A stretch of DNA of 64,000 nucleotides from Nitrosomonas marina. GTDB taxonomy: Bacteria > Pseudomonadota > Gammaproteobacteria > Burkholderiales > Nitrosomonadaceae. The position numbers and the translations under genes are program-made. Location: assembly GCF_900110145.1 (NCBI RefSeq), contig NZ_FOCP01000013.1:1-64000 (forward strand), read 5' to 3'. Positions 17,101 through 27,072 of this stretch are shown here, piece by piece. The notes beneath the pieces are model-generated. The model worked only from the letters and a program-made list of their open reading frames with translations, was not told the DNA's origin and did no database searches. The first letter of the stretch is position 1. The number at the start of each line of letters is the position of its first letter.

Positions 17101-18066
17101 GGAAGACGCAGAAAACCACGTTACGTGGGCGATAACATTTTTTTGATTGATGCGAATGTTCTAACGCGTCACACCTTATTATCTACTGTAGCTCTAGCTG
17201 CCGACTTGACTCTGGATGAAATGCTTTCAAGCGAAAAAGAATCATGTCAATCAAACACAGAAAAAATCGATCCAGGGAATATTCTTTGCTTGGATAACCC
17301 GATTTTGGTGGCTGAAGATAACGATGTTAATCAGAAGGTCATTCAACGCCAACTGGCATTACTTGGTGTAAAGGCAGATTTAGCTAATGATGGTCGTGAG
17401 GCACTCAGATTATGGAAAACAAATGAATATGCATTGGTACTGACTGATGTTCATATGCCTAATTTAGATGGGTATCAACTTACTGCAGCCATACGTGCAG
17501 AAGAGGCAAAAACGAATTTAACTCGTACTCCAATTATTGCACTTACTGCAAATGTCTTAAGAGGAGAAGCTGAACAATGCAAGAAAATAGGAATGGATGA
17601 TTACCTTTCGAAGCCGGCACAATTATCTGTTCTAAGAGAGACAATAAAAAAATGGCACAAGCAATCTAAAACGGGAATGTTAGCGAGTCCGAAGAATCAG
17701 TCAGTTAAATCTAATCCGGAAATCAAGCCTATTGATGTCAATATTCTAAGAGAATTAGTTGGCAATGACCAAACAGTAATACATGAATTATTAACCGAAT
17801 TTCTTACCAGTGCAGCCAATATTGAAAGAGAACTACAGCTCGCTTGCGAAGCTTTGGATTGTGAACAGGCAACCAGAGCTGCGCACAAATTAAAATCCTC
17901 AGCACGCACTGTCGGTGCTCTCAGGTTGGGGGATTTGTGCCAACAGATCGAGCAAGCGGGGAAAAATGGAAAATCCAAATTGTTGAAAGATTTATATACC
18001 AAATTTAAATTAGAGATGATCTATGTCAATAACCATTTGATTCCACTAAACAGAACCGCGCAGTAG
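14146..18066 (+). CDS. MASE1-CHASE-PAS hybrid sensor histidine kinase with receiver and Hpt
   Basis: 1306 residues. The N-terminal ~40-250 is a multi-helix MASE1-type membrane sensor (starting around [18 protein letters not shown]). A periplasmic CHASE-like domain (~270-475) follows, with SFSWIPDKG and TGQLALAKS segments, then a transmembrane helix at ~480-500. A PAS domain covers ~525-640 ([21 protein letters not shown]). HisKA has the phospho-acceptor H667 in [12 protein letters not shown]. HATPase has N, G1 and G2 boxes ([26 protein letters not shown]). A degenerate receiver-like stretch (~905-1010) precedes a true receiver with D1101 in [12 protein letters not shown] and a conserved SKP lysine. 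A C-terminal Hpt has H1247 in AAHKLKSSA. This is BarA-type phosphorelay architecture. The downstream two-receiver protein is a likely partner. No strong ribosome-binding site precedes the ATG at 14146. Confidence 0.92.
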   Translation: MEKDILKLDQGTLGPRAKLSCFLARFFPSKKTLLIALIYFTCAYFTRLFNFTEYYNVFVGIPAGLAFAIFVIWGTRLWQCIWLSAAAAHLLHNLSQVNDVESISINLFASLLTASGAVLQALVGVYLAKHFIKNSKKNLNFGKTTALLCGAGPIACLISSTIDTFVLYQFYGLQENAILSNWMSGYALDILGVLISSPVIFYTKSCIQFGNNWRRQILIVTISLIGIASLLLAGLFLFSHDSARNSHILFKEKTNEINLHLINVIKANEERLRNIGALVKSNDKLTSSEFIIFNQSAGLRKCVISFSWIPDKGLSQSDEIFEHQLIYPENYKVDLYGSNFAEQISRQAMRRSIKTGQLALAKSTNTNKQSWWLIYPVFTDNSLNLDTEQFATNKFIGFAAAQIDMQLFFEDLILKADFMNIALRIKGMASWHSSKIILEHNVPAQPTPGIKYPVSKNFAGEGLQIEMWNLHNHEFSWQTGPIILLFFGLIIMMLISAYSLNTIGHGFYLERQIKKRTREIELQNAKTSALVENLKDVAFTMDKNGIVQSVNPAVTTIFGYAIREVIGFSISLLIPEMLCSKHNCWLQSIDTESAELEKEIKAQHKNGNFFPVYLIICKYSVNGELYFLGVLHDLSGQKRLVSDVEAARDKAEAASRAKSEFLAAMSHEIRTPMNGVIGMLEVLIQSSLRPDQIEIVELVSDSANSLLGIINDILDFSKIEAGKLQITNELFSIEKETEKVCALLDRMADQKNVELLFFVEPEIPDQLQGDALRIRQILYNLVNNAIKFSSKVTRKGRVLVHVRLESSALGKVWLKCEVHDNGIGMSKAVMSRLFAAFEQGESSTTRRFGGTGLGLAISRQLAHMMGGTITVHSKLDEGSTFTVRLPLTQLLCFNQNESTPLANLSCLTIGSEDGFISFIARHLSHAGANVQHTKYIDYIKVNEENLTEKPWIWLFDAKENFSLELIRSITNQYSQQNVRIVVIGRGRRRKPRYVGDNIFLIDANVLTRHTLLSTVALAADLTLDEMLSSEKESCQSNTEKIDPGNILCLDNPILVAEDNDVNQKVIQRQLALLGVKADLANDGREALRLWKTNEYALVLTDVHMPNLDGYQLTAAIRAEEAKTNLTRTPIIALTANVLRGEAEQCKKIGMDDYLSKPAQLSVLRETIKKWHKQSKTGMLASPKNQSVKSNPEIKPIDVNILRELVGNDQTVIHELLTEFLTSAANIERELQLACEALDCEQATRAAHKLKSSARTVGALRLGDLCQQIEQAGKNGKSKLLKDLYTKFKLEMIYVNNHLIPLNRTAQ

Positions 18067-18310
18067 CACCAAAAAGAGGAAGAATCTCATAAAATGTCAG
18101 TCAAAAAGTTAATGACAAAGCTGTGTTGTATAAATTGTTGATACATATACTTACAAACACTGGAAATATCAGTTATCGAAATGTCAGATAGGCTGATGCC
18201 GCCGTTAAGATAAATATAATATGAATGCCATGCTGCATTTATGTGCTAATTGAACTGAAATTTGCATGTATGCTTGCATATTAGATTTTTATCAGAAGAA
18301 AACAATTGAT

Positions 18311-19486
18311 ATGAACCGCTCCTTAATTAATAATGCCTCCATACTGGTAGCATCGGATAACAAAAGCGATGCAAGTATCGTGCAGAAATTACTCTCCACC
18401 GATTATCCAAATACAAAAACGACAATAGGCCTGGATCAGGCATCAAATGATTTTGCCCAGTATCAACCGGAAGTGCTGGTATTAGCTTTCAAGGAACTGG
18501 AAAAATCCGAGCGCTACTGTTTAGGGTTGCATCGAAAAAACCCCGCTATCCAGATGCATTCCCATCGTACAGTCGTGTTATGTAATAAAGATGAAGTTCG
18601 TGATGCTTACACTCTATGTCGAGAGGGAATATTTGATGATTACACTCTATTCTGGCCCATGACAGTTGATTCATTCAGTCTTCCAATGTCCGTTCACCTA
18701 GCTTTATGCGCACAAGCCAGACGTGAAGATGATATGCCCACTTCAGCAGATTTTGCAACCCAGGTAAGGCGGCTTGCAACGCTTGAAAAAATGCTGACAG
18801 ATCAGTTAGCAAAGGGAAATAAAAGGATTGAGGCTTTTGAACAGGCGGTTACACATGCAACCAATCATTCTTCCTCGACATTTGAAAATTTTTCGCAACG
18901 ACTCATTAAGGGAAATTTAGAAGATATAGTTAATGTAAAAAGTTTGGATAAACTGCAACTTGAACTTGAAAGACTGAAGCGAGATGCTTTTGAAACTCCT
19001 TTGCACACACTTGCTCAATCTACAGACCCGCTCAAACAGTGGACTAATGAATTTTACCAAACGAATAATACTCACTTACAGTCGCTACGTAAGCTAAATA
19101 CGCTTGCTAATAGTATCCAGCCAGCATTGCTGGTAGTTGATGATGATAAGTTTCAGCATAAGATCATCAACTCTATACTTAAAGAAGAGAACTATAATTT
19201 AATCTTTGCAACAAAGGGTTATGAAGTATTTAATATAGTACGGGATACGCGACCAGACCTTATGTTTATTGATGTCATGTTACCGGATATGAACGGAATA
19301 GAAATAGTAAAGCAAATTAAAGCATCTTCACGGTTTGCAGAAATTCCGATCCTGATGATAACTGGAGAAAGTAAAAAAAATATAATTTTGGAAAGCCACA
19401 AAGCAGGTGCCGCGGATATAATCGTCAAGCCATTTATACATAATATTTTTTTGGAAAAAGTAAAATCTTTACTTGAAAACCCTTAA
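18311..19486 (+). CDS. two-receiver response regulator without output domain
   Basis: 391 residues from the ATG at 18311, preceded by AGAAGAA; a start at 18266 would add 15 residues. The N-terminal ~120 residues (ASILVASDNKSDASIVQKLL) are a degenerate receiver: the acidic pocket is changed to SDNKSD and the usual phospho-acceptor Asp is not obvious. A charged, coiled-coil-like linker (~140-270) follows. The C-terminal receiver (~280-391) is canonical: LLVVDDD, phospho-Asp in LMFIDVMLPDMNG, MITGES and the lysine in VKPF. There is no DNA-binding or enzymatic domain, so output is presumably by protein contact. Its position 240 bases after the hybrid kinase suggests it takes phosphate from that kinase's Hpt domain. 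Confidence 0.85.
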   Translation: MNRSLINNASILVASDNKSDASIVQKLLSTDYPNTKTTIGLDQASNDFAQYQPEVLVLAFKELEKSERYCLGLHRKNPAIQMHSHRTVVLCNKDEVRDAYTLCREGIFDDYTLFWPMTVDSFSLPMSVHLALCAQARREDDMPTSADFATQVRRLATLEKMLTDQLAKGNKRIEAFEQAVTHATNHSSSTFENFSQRLIKGNLEDIVNVKSLDKLQLELERLKRDAFETPLHTLAQSTDPLKQWTNEFYQTNNTHLQSLRKLNTLANSIQPALLVVDDDKFQHKIINSILKEENYNLIFATKGYEVFNIVRDTRPDLMFIDVMLPDMNGIEIVKQIKASSRFAEIPILMITGESKKNIILESHKAGAADIIVKPFIHNIFLEKVKSLLENP

Positions 19487-19638
19487 GTGCCTTACGCTAA
19501 AACACACAGTATTTTTCTCCTTGATTATATTCAGAAATATTTTTGTTAAATCATGAATTATAAATATAGAATTTCTTGGAAGAAAAGACTAATAAACGAT
19601 CATGAAATTTTAAAGCCAATTCACACGGATATTATTTA

Positions 19639-19661
19639 TTGATCAACTGCAGGCTGATCAA
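19639..19661. repeat. inverted repeat between convergent genes
   Basis: TTGATCA at 19639-19645 and TGATCAA at 19655-19661 form a perfect 7-bp stem with a 9-base loop. It lies between the ends of the two-receiver gene and the K+ channel gene. It could slow or end transcription, but no T-run follows on either strand, so it is not called as a terminator. Confidence 0.4.
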
Positions 19662-19682
19662 ACAATACCCGAAACACCTTTA

Positions 19683-21383
19683 TTATCTCTTTAATTTCTG
19701 ACTGATCCACCGCCATACAAGACTATCTGGAATTTCTTTGCCACTGATAATATAGTTGAGTGTCTTGGGATCGTTCATGACATAGGCTAAAGCATTCTTG
19801 GCACTGGTTCTGCCGCAAAATAGAATTTGATCCCTGCGTTTGATTTGGAATGTGTAGTCAGGCAGAAGGATATGGTCGTTTTCTCGCACTACCATTAACG
19901 GCACAAGATCAAGTTGAATATCGCGATTGCCAGGGTCGCGCCTTAGATTATCGATGGATACTGCAATACCTTGAGAAACAAGCGTAGCTACTGCAGGAAC
20001 AGAATGATAATCGACAGTTACTGACCATGTTTCAGGTACCTGCTCCCCTACCACACTTACCAGATGAGCGATCAACTGGTTTGCCCATTTATTAGACTGG
20101 TTTCGTGCCAGCAGGAGAAATTGTGCGAGCAAGGGAGATACCATATGGGCGAGACACGCATGTGCGATGATATCACTTGGCTGCATTGATATGTCAGCCC
20201 TGAACTGCTCAAACAAGATATCGTTGTATCGTTTGTTTTTTCTAATAACGACAAACAGATCGGGGTTGATTTCTCGTGCTGTAATCACGATGGAGAGATT
20301 GTTGATATCATTGTCCGTTCCAGCAACGATACCAACTGCATCCCTGATACCCGCTTCTTCCAAAGTCCTGGCTTCGGCACCACTACCTAAAATATATTCT
20401 TTACATCCGGTCAATTCAGGATTGGCTTCAACGATAACAGTGGTCATATGTTCTCGTTGCAAATTCTTCACGACCGACTTGCCAAAGCGTCCATAACCAC
20501 AGACAACCCATTTCCCGATGGGCGGACAGACGGGCGACTGCAGGATTCGCTCCGGAACGCCTGTCAGCCATTCATGCAACAGATATGTGCCAAGAGCATG
20601 TACTTCCATTGCCAGGTATTCTCCAAACAATGTATACGGGTTTATTATATGGTCCGTACCAAACGATGCCATATTCGAGGCTGTTTCAACATTCTCGGCA
20701 CGCCCCAGCACCATTAAAGCGGGATTTACAAGCTTAATTGAAATAGCAATTGCCAGATTTGCCTGATCACTATCAGTCAGCGCTGCAACACCGGCACACA
20801 GAGGATGCCTGGCTCCTGCCTTGATTAAAATGTCAGGAAGACACGCGTCAGCGCACAGTGCCGGAATATCGTATTGAAAATCTTCCAATTCAAGTTCATT
20901 GATTCTTAGCTGAAGTATATCTATCACAACAACACGTATATTTTTGTGATCCAGTGCATTAACGAGCAAACTGCCGGTTTCTCCATAACCACAAATAATA
21001 TAAAAAGGCTCGCTCAAACTGTCGACAGATCTCGCAAATCGCGCGGTGGTAACGGCTATTTTCAGACTGACATCCTGAAACAATGTGATTATCTTACCAA
21101 TTGCATAAAACCAGACTATTACTGTTAAATAAATGGAGAATGTCATCCACAGGCGCTGCATGGTACTGAATTCATGCGGCACCTCGCCGAAACCAATTGT
21201 AGTAGCTGTATAACTAATGATGTAAAAAGCTTGAAATAGTGACAGGTATGAAACTTCACCATCAATTACGATACCTGGCATCAATGTCAGTCCGCCCACG
21301 GCAAAGCCGAAACTGACTATTACAGCAATCAGCGGTATCCGCATACGGCGCAAAATAAGAAAAATGATGTTATTCATTTTCAA
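19683..21383 (-). CDS. potassium channel protein with two TrkA-N (RCK) domains
   Basis: 566 residues. TM1 covers ~15-37 and a pore loop follows, with the selectivity filter T62-I-G-F-G-E67 (SYTATTIGFGEVPHEF) in place of the usual TVGYGD. TM2 covers ~78-100. Two Rossmann RCK/TrkA-N domains follow with glycine motifs CGYGETGSLL (~132-141) and CGYGRFGKSV (~300), each with the downstream acidic nucleotide-binding residue (VVIDI, VIVEA). The last ~120 residues include a TrkA-C-like region (VVRENDHILLP). It is expected to be a gated cation channel in the inner membrane, controlled by nucleotides or ions. The filter variant could alter selectivity. It is followed upstream on the same strand by the small membrane protein at 21424-21798 and likely co-transcribed with it. 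Confidence 0.9.
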   Translation of the reverse strand: MKMNNIIFLILRRMRIPLIAVIVSFGFAVGGLTLMPGIVIDGEVSYLSLFQAFYIISYTATTIGFGEVPHEFSTMQRLWMTFSIYLTVIVWFYAIGKIITLFQDVSLKIAVTTARFARSVDSLSEPFYIICGYGETGSLLVNALDHKNIRVVVIDILQLRINELELEDFQYDIPALCADACLPDILIKAGARHPLCAGVAALTDSDQANLAIAISIKLVNPALMVLGRAENVETASNMASFGTDHIINPYTLFGEYLAMEVHALGTYLLHEWLTGVPERILQSPVCPPIGKWVVCGYGRFGKSVVKNLQREHMTTVIVEANPELTGCKEYILGSGAEARTLEEAGIRDAVGIVAGTDNDINNLSIVITAREINPDLFVVIRKNKRYNDILFEQFRADISMQPSDIIAHACLAHMVSPLLAQFLLLARNQSNKWANQLIAHLVSVVGEQVPETWSVTVDYHSVPAVATLVSQGIAVSIDNLRRDPGNRDIQLDLVPLMVVRENDHILLPDYTFQIKRRDQILFCGRTSAKNALAYVMNDPKTLNYIISGKEIPDSLVWRWISQKLKR

Positions 21384-21423
21384 ATTCTGTTTCTACGAGT
21401 TCAGGGTAACGTTGCTCGATTAT

Positions 21424-21798
21424 CTATCGGCGAAGACTGATCGTCTCGGCGATTAATAGAACGACGGAAATGAAATTTGCCAGTAATGCACCGCCTGATA
21501 ATGAAACAACATGATTGATCATGATGGCTTCTTCGGCCGTACCACTGATGGCAGCGTATAGAATAGCAGCGGCGATTAGATGTAAATCTGCTACCAGGCT
21601 AGTAGCCAGATGAACTGCTCCAATCTGGGTTCTATCGCCAAATTTCAGTACCGTAGCTATGAGATTGACAATAATTGCTGCGTACAGCTCATAGGGATGG
21701 TGATGTATGGGATTGTCAATATCGCCAATGAAAAAGCCATAATTCAGCGACAGCGCGAGCACAATAAAAAAACCGAATACTACTTTTTCAAGATTCAT
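21424..21798 (-). CDS. small membrane protein, DUF6394-like, channel partner
   Basis: 124 residues with three to four hydrophobic helices: VVFGFFIVLALSLNYGFFIG, ELYAAIIVNLIATVLKFG, LHLIAAAILYAAIS and ALLANFISVVLLIAETI. It has a His-rich loop IHHHPYELYAAI and the motif VLKFGDRTQIGAVHLAT that I associate with the DUF6394 family, whose genes repeatedly sit next to TrkA-N potassium channels. It lies 40 bases upstream of the channel gene in the same orientation. It probably modulates or assembles with the channel in the inner membrane, but that role is inferred from the linkage. Confidence 0.7.
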   Translation of the reverse strand: MNLEKVVFGFFIVLALSLNYGFFIGDIDNPIHHHPYELYAAIIVNLIATVLKFGDRTQIGAVHLATSLVADLHLIAAAILYAAISGTAEEAIMINHVVSLSGGALLANFISVVLLIAETISLRR

Positions 21799-22476
21799 AA
21801 CTGATTTTGATCCAATGAAATAAACATGAAGTTTTGGCTATTTTAGCCGAAAGAATACGTACGAGTGTTATATGCTGATTAGCGGACTGATATGAATAGT
21901 AATTTTTCAGGTAGCGGTTAAATTGCTTATTCATTCATTACCAGATCTTTTCAAGTGAGTTTTATTTGCATTTTCAGTTCTCATTGCAGGGCATTCTGTA
22001 TATCAGTTACAAAAAAACTCTATTTTGATTGCCGTCATTTTTTTGAATGAATTACCAGAGCAGCTTGGGTTTTTCTCAATGAAAATACTATCATTAATCG
22101 TTGGAAGTTTTCATAATATGCATGCTAGACTAACGCTAAAGCATGTATAAATTCAATAAATTGGCACTACTAGTTTCAGGGTTATTTCAATACAAATACC
22201 TGTGGCATTAATTTCAGATTTAGCATTTCTAGCAGCACGAGGCAGCCATCACCCTGCAAATGTATCATTGCAACATTATTTTCGTTCGTTCACACGAAAA
22301 TTTTCACTCGCGATCAATCAGATTTCAATGTATATAAAAAGATTAACAAATTTTTTAATAATGAAGCGCATAAATTCTCCTTAAAGCCTGTGTCCTGAAG
22401 AACTAACCTTATTTGGATTGTAAATTCGGGTGACCATATTCAAAGTGGTCACAATCCTGCTGTTTGGAGAAAACTG
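21799..22476. other. 678-base divergent control region
   Basis: Non-coding DNA between the small channel-partner gene (minus) and the CheB/CheR fusion gene (plus). Visible structures are a short hairpin GGCTA-TTT-TAGCC near 21836-21848 and the strong nested dyad at 22415-22457 listed separately. A 60-codon plus-strand frame at 22202 has no features and is not called. Confidence 0.4.
22415..22457. promoter_or_regulatory. nested dyad 20 bases upstream of the CheB/CheR fusion start
   Basis: GTGACCA at 22430-22436 and TGGTCAC at 22446-22452 form a perfect 7-bp inverted repeat. An outer pair GGATTGT at 22415-22421 and ACAATCC at 22451-22457 offers a competing, overlapping stem. The block lies just before the GTG start at 22477 and could be an operator or an mRNA switch. 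The 10-mer TGGTCACAAT in its right arm recurs at 27190-27199, upstream of the HD-GYP gene. Confidence 0.45.
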
Positions 22477-25400
22477 GTGAACAAAAAAGACTTAAATAGA
22501 GAAAACACTGTTAATAGCAATGCCGTCAGGCTTGTTGGTATTGGTGCGTCAGCCGGTGGCCTTGAGGCGTTGCGCGATCTAATGGAATCATTGCCGGAAT
22601 CAGACTGCCTGTCTTATGTGATTGCGCAACATGTCTCGCCTACACATGTCAGTATGCTGATAAACCTGTTGTCACCTTTGACACACCTGGCAGTTCAGGA
22701 TTTAAAAGATCAGCAACTGCCGGAACCCAAAAATGTTTATATTACACCGCCGAATAATGACGTTGTTTTGAATAAAGGACTGTTCCGCCTGGTAAAACCT
22801 CAGCATTCTATTGGCCCAAAGCCATCCGTCAATCGATTCTTTTTCTCACTTGCCGACGAACTGAAAGAGCATGCCATCGGTATTATCCTGTCGGGAACCG
22901 GTTCCGATGGCGCATCCGGAATAAAAGCGATCAAAGAGGTCGGCGGGATTACCATAGCCCAAAATCCCGAAACAGCCAAGTATGATGGAATGCCGAAAGC
23001 GGCACTTCATACCGGAAGCGTGGATTTGACATTATCTTCTTCGGACATCGGCAAAGTACTACCGCGCCTGCTGGATCATCCTACTGATTTCACAGAACTG
23101 TTGACGACTACGGAACACAAAACCGATGAGTACGGCCAGATCTACAATCTGGTACGAAATTACACGGCGTTCAAACTGGACGCTTACAAGTCAGCCACGA
23201 TCCAGCGGCGGATAGCAAGGCGTATGAGCATTCTGGGAATCCACTCGCTGAATGATTATGCCAAATACCTGAGAGCGAACAAGGATGAAGCACATCTTCT
23301 CATACGTGACACATTTATCAGTGTGACGTATTTTTTCCGGGACAAGGAGGCTTTTGCTTCACTGGAACTTATTATCGACAAAATCGTGAATTCTCAGGCC
23401 AATCACAATATTATTCGCTGCTGGATACCCGGGTGCGCATCGGGTGAAGAGGTTTACAGCATTGCAATGCTGTTTGAGGAATCGATTCTAAAACAACAGC
23501 GAGCTGACCTGCAATACATGATCTTCGCTTCAGACCTGGACGATACGGCCGTCGATCGTGCACGTGTAGCCCTTTATCCGATCAGCGAGCTTGAAACTGT
23601 GCCAAAACCGCTACTCGATGCATATACCGAAAAAGCGGGCGACCATCGCCGTATTCTGAAAAGCATTCGTAACCGGATTGTCTTTACACGTCAGAATGTC
23701 ATTGAAGATCCGCCATTTGGGCGAATGGACTTGATCAGTTGCCGAAATCTTTTGATTTATTTGACGCCTGAAGCCCAGAAGAAGGTACTGCAGGTATTTC
23801 ACTATGCATTAAATAAAGACGGTTACCTGTTTCTCGGAAAATCTGAGAACCTTGATTTACACAAGGATCTGTTCCAAACGGTTAACGGTAAAGCGCATAT
23901 ATATATGCCGAGCGGCGGGGCTGTACATTACTCTCTGCCGATATCTCAGGAAGTGCCAACCGTATCTGTGGAGAAGAACAAATCCTTGATTAACGTCGCT
24001 ACCAGTACAGATTACATCACCATGAGGACACTAGAAGAGCTGGCGCAATGTTATGCTCCTCCCTCGCTGGTCATTGACGAAAGTAACAGCATCGTGCATT
24101 TCGAGGGCAACCTGAAATCATTTCTGAATTTTCCCAAAGGCAGGGCTGAAATGTATTTGTTTGACATGATTCCGCCTTCCCTGCGCACTGAGCTAAGAGC
24201 ACTTGTGTACCGATGCCGCCGCAAGTCTGAACCTGCCGAAGGCTCAATAAGAACGGTTGAAATTTACGACAAACCGTACCCTGTAAAACTGATTGTTCGC
24301 CCACTAGAGCATGGAAAGGAATCATTGCTGCTTGTTTCTTTTATAACGATCAATGAACAACAGGAAGAAAAGCAAAACTCAGGTACTGAAACGCTTGCCG
24401 AAGCAGAACGTGACAGCCTGATAATCAACGAATTGGAAAAAGAACTAACAAATACACGTACTCATCTCAATATTGTAGTTGAGGAACTGGAAACATCCAA
24501 TGAAGAGCTTCAGTCGCTGAATGAAGAGATGCAGTCAGCTAATGAGGAGTTGCAGTCAACCAATGAAGAGCTTCAAACCTCGAATGAAGAACTGCAATCA
24601 ACCAATGAAGAACTGCTGACAGTCAACGAAGAACTGCAGGTAAAAACAGCCGAACTGGAAAAAACCACTTCGGACCTCGTGAACGTAAAACAAAGTCTGG
24701 ATTTTCCATTAATAGTCGTCGACAGGCAGCTACGGATTACCCAGACCAATAACGCCTGCAGCGAGGTCGCTGCACTGGACAGCATTATGGAGAGCAGTTC
24801 ACTGAACAGCGTCCAGTGGTTAATTGAAATTCCCGGTCTATATAACCAGGTACACAGAGTAATTCGGGAAAATGCCCGGTTCGAAAACAAAATCACACAC
24901 CCTGAAACAGACAAGGTTTTTCAGTTATACGTCATGCCATATTGTGACAGTCAGAATGAAATAGCAGGCGCTATTCTACTGTTCAACAATATCAGCGCAC
25001 AACATACCGCCGAGGCAGCGTTCCATGAAAGTGAAGTCAAGTTCAGCCAGGCAATGCAGCATGCTCCCATAGGTATTTGTTTGCAGTCAAGCGAGGGGCA
25101 GTTCATGGATGTTAATCCGGCATTATGTGAAATCCTTGGCTATTCCCGAGAAGAATTACTCCGGCGGGATGTGTATTCAGTCACCCATTCAGATGATTTA
25201 CAGGCCACATTAAGCTACGTCGATGAAATGCTTTCCGGAAAGATAGATAGCCACTATCTGGAAAAACGGTTTATTCATAAAAAGGGAAATATTATCTGGA
25301 CAACTTTGCATAAGGCAACAATTAAGGACTACACCGGCGGACCAAAATATTTTATTGCGTTGATTCAGGATATTTCTGAACGTAAAAAATATGAAGAAGA

Positions 25401-27072
25401 ATTGCGTCTTGCCGCGAATGTTTTTTCTAATGCCCTGGACGGCATCATCATCACTGATGATAAAGCTATCATCATAAAAGTCAATAAAGCATTTGAAAAC
25501 ATCCTGGGCTATAAATCCGAAGATGTAGTTGGACAACATACCCGAATATTAAGATCGCACCGACATGACGATGATTTTTACCGTGCCATGTGGCAGAAAA
25601 TACATAAAGAGGGTTTCTGGCACGGTGAAATCTGGGACCGGCATAAAGACGGTCATATTGTTCCTGTATGGCTAAGCATCTCCGAACTAAAGGACCCAAC
25701 CGGTAAAACTGACCATTATATTGCTGTTATGTATGATATCAGCGAACAAAAGCACTATCACGAACGCATTAATCACCTTGCACATTACGATGCATTGACG
25801 CAACTGCCGAACCGTGCCTTGTTTACTGAACGGCTTAAACATGCACTGGCGCAAGCCAAACGCAGCCAAACAAAGCTCGCTCTGTTATTTATAGATCTGG
25901 ACCACTTCAAGCAAATTAATGACACGCACGGTCATCACATTGGCGACGAATTGCTTTGTAAGGTAGCCGAGAAGCTCACTTCAATCATGCGGGCGACAGA
26001 TACCGTGTCCCGGCTTAGCGGGGATGAATTTACGGTGCTGATCGAAGATAATGTTAATGAAGACAAAGCGCGGATGGTTGCAGAGAAGATATTAAAAGCG
26101 ATGGAAAGCCCTTTCGAGTTGCACAGTGGCGCAATCTACATTTCAGCCAGCATTGGGATTACGCTTTACCCTGATGACGGTGACGATATCGAGAGCCTGC
26201 TTAAACAGGCTGATCTCGCTATGTATCGCTCAAAAGAAGCCGGGCGTAACCATTTTCACTTTTATACGCACGAAATGTCCAAACGGGTCCAGGAACGCAT
26301 GCGGTTGTCGACTGATTTGCGGGAAACGTTGCAGAAAAACCAACTCCAGCTCTACTATCAGCCAATAATAGATTTCGGCTCAGGTGATTATGTAGGCGCC
26401 GAGGCTTTACTCAGATGGAAACATGTCGATCTGAATTGGATTCCACCTGATAAATTCGTGTCCGTGGCTGAGGATAATGACCTGATTTTTACATTAGGCG
26501 AATGGGTTTTACAGCAGGCATTTCAACAGATGAAGATCTGGGCTGAAGCAAACCTGAATCCAGGCGTATTATCTGTTAATGTATCTGGTAAGCAACTGGT
26601 CTCTAACAGTTTTCTGACAACTATTGATAAGGCCCTGAGTATCACCCGATGCTCACCTGAAACTGTTACGCTTGAAATTACCGAAAGTGTCATCATGAAA
26701 GAAAGTGATGGCGCAAGCTCCACATTGAATCGATTACGCGATTTGGGATTCGGGATAGCAATTGATGATTTTGGTACTGGATATTCATCGCTCAGTTATT
26801 TGAAACGCCTGCCTGTCACTAAATTAAAGTTAGATAAATCTTTTGTTCAGGACCTGCCCGACGATACTAATGATGTAGCAATTGCGCGAGCTATCTTAAG
26901 CATGGGGAAATCGCTTGGCCTTGAAGTCATTGCAGAAGGCGTTGAATCCAGTGAGCAGCATGAATTCTTACAAATGGAAAAATGCAAATTCGGTCAGGGA
27001 TATTATTATGCCAAGCCAATGCCAGCAGAAAAATTCAAGAGGCATTTGATGAAACTCACCGCGAAAACCTAG
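22477..27072 (+). CDS. CheB-CheR-PAS-GGDEF-EAL fusion signalling protein
   Basis: 1531 residues, GTG start with TTGGAGA upstream. Domains in order: CheB methylesterase (triad S25 in GASAGG, H52 in AQHVSP, D144 in SGTGSDG); CheR methyltransferase (~215-470, SAM motif GCASGEEVYSIAM, and SCRNLLIYL); and a long coiled coil of repeated (S/T)NEEL units (~660-740). A PAS-like region follows, then two PAS domains (~860-980, ~985-1105). The GGDEF domain has the motif S1181-G-D-E-F, a conservative variant that may still be active. The EAL domain has E1309-A-L-L-R-W, ITESV, DDFGTGYSS and the KLDKSFV lysine, so it should hydrolyse c-di-GMP. There is no N-terminal receiver, so the CheB domain is not controlled in the usual way. 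It probably links chemosensory methylation chemistry with c-di-GMP turnover. It is followed by a GAF-HD-GYP gene. Confidence 0.93.
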   Translation: MNKKDLNRENTVNSNAVRLVGIGASAGGLEALRDLMESLPESDCLSYVIAQHVSPTHVSMLINLLSPLTHLAVQDLKDQQLPEPKNVYITPPNNDVVLNKGLFRLVKPQHSIGPKPSVNRFFFSLADELKEHAIGIILSGTGSDGASGIKAIKEVGGITIAQNPETAKYDGMPKAALHTGSVDLTLSSSDIGKVLPRLLDHPTDFTELLTTTEHKTDEYGQIYNLVRNYTAFKLDAYKSATIQRRIARRMSILGIHSLNDYAKYLRANKDEAHLLIRDTFISVTYFFRDKEAFASLELIIDKIVNSQANHNIIRCWIPGCASGEEVYSIAMLFEESILKQQRADLQYMIFASDLDDTAVDRARVALYPISELETVPKPLLDAYTEKAGDHRRILKSIRNRIVFTRQNVIEDPPFGRMDLISCRNLLIYLTPEAQKKVLQVFHYALNKDGYLFLGKSENLDLHKDLFQTVNGKAHIYMPSGGAVHYSLPISQEVPTVSVEKNKSLINVATSTDYITMRTLEELAQCYAPPSLVIDESNSIVHFEGNLKSFLNFPKGRAEMYLFDMIPPSLRTELRALVYRCRRKSEPAEGSIRTVEIYDKPYPVKLIVRPLEHGKESLLLVSFITINEQQEEKQNSGTETLAEAERDSLIINELEKELTNTRTHLNIVVEELETSNEELQSLNEEMQSANEELQSTNEELQTSNEELQSTNEELLTVNEELQVKTAELEKTTSDLVNVKQSLDFPLIVVDRQLRITQTNNACSEVAALDSIMESSSLNSVQWLIEIPGLYNQVHRVIRENARFENKITHPETDKVFQLYVMPYCDSQNEIAGAILLFNNISAQHTAEAAFHESEVKFSQAMQHAPIGICLQSSEGQFMDVNPALCEILGYSREELLRRDVYSVTHSDDLQATLSYVDEMLSGKIDSHYLEKRFIHKKGNIIWTTLHKATIKDYTGGPKYFIALIQDISERKKYEEELRLAANVFSNALDGIIITDDKAIIIKVNKAFENILGYKSEDVVGQHTRILRSHRHDDDFYRAMWQKIHKEGFWHGEIWDRHKDGHIVPVWLSISELKDPTGKTDHYIAVMYDISEQKHYHERINHLAHYDALTQLPNRALFTERLKHALAQAKRSQTKLALLFIDLDHFKQINDTHGHHIGDELLCKVAEKLTSIMRATDTVSRLSGDEFTVLIEDNVNEDKARMVAEKILKAMESPFELHSGAIYISASIGITLYPDDGDDIESLLKQADLAMYRSKEAGRNHFHFYTHEMSKRVQERMRLSTDLRETLQKNQLQLYYQPIIDFGSGDYVGAEALLRWKHVDLNWIPPDKFVSVAEDNDLIFTLGEWVLQQAFQQMKIWAEANLNPGVLSVNVSGKQLVSNSFLTTIDKALSITRCSPETVTLEITESVIMKESDGASSTLNRLRDLGFGIAIDDFGTGYSSLSYLKRLPVTKLKLDKSFVQDLPDDTNDVAIARAILSMGKSLGLEVIAEGVESSEQHEFLQMEKCKFGQGYYYAKPMPAEKFKRHLMKLTAKT

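Noticed and set aside
22202..22384. 60-codon frame upstream of the CheB/CheR fusion
   Set aside because: No ribosome-binding site and no protein features; the region is better explained as a leader with dyads.
24573..24914. Antisense frame opposite the coiled-coil repeat of the CheB/CheR fusion
   Set aside because: Serine-rich translation (CSSS runs) is an artefact of the NEEL repeat read backwards.
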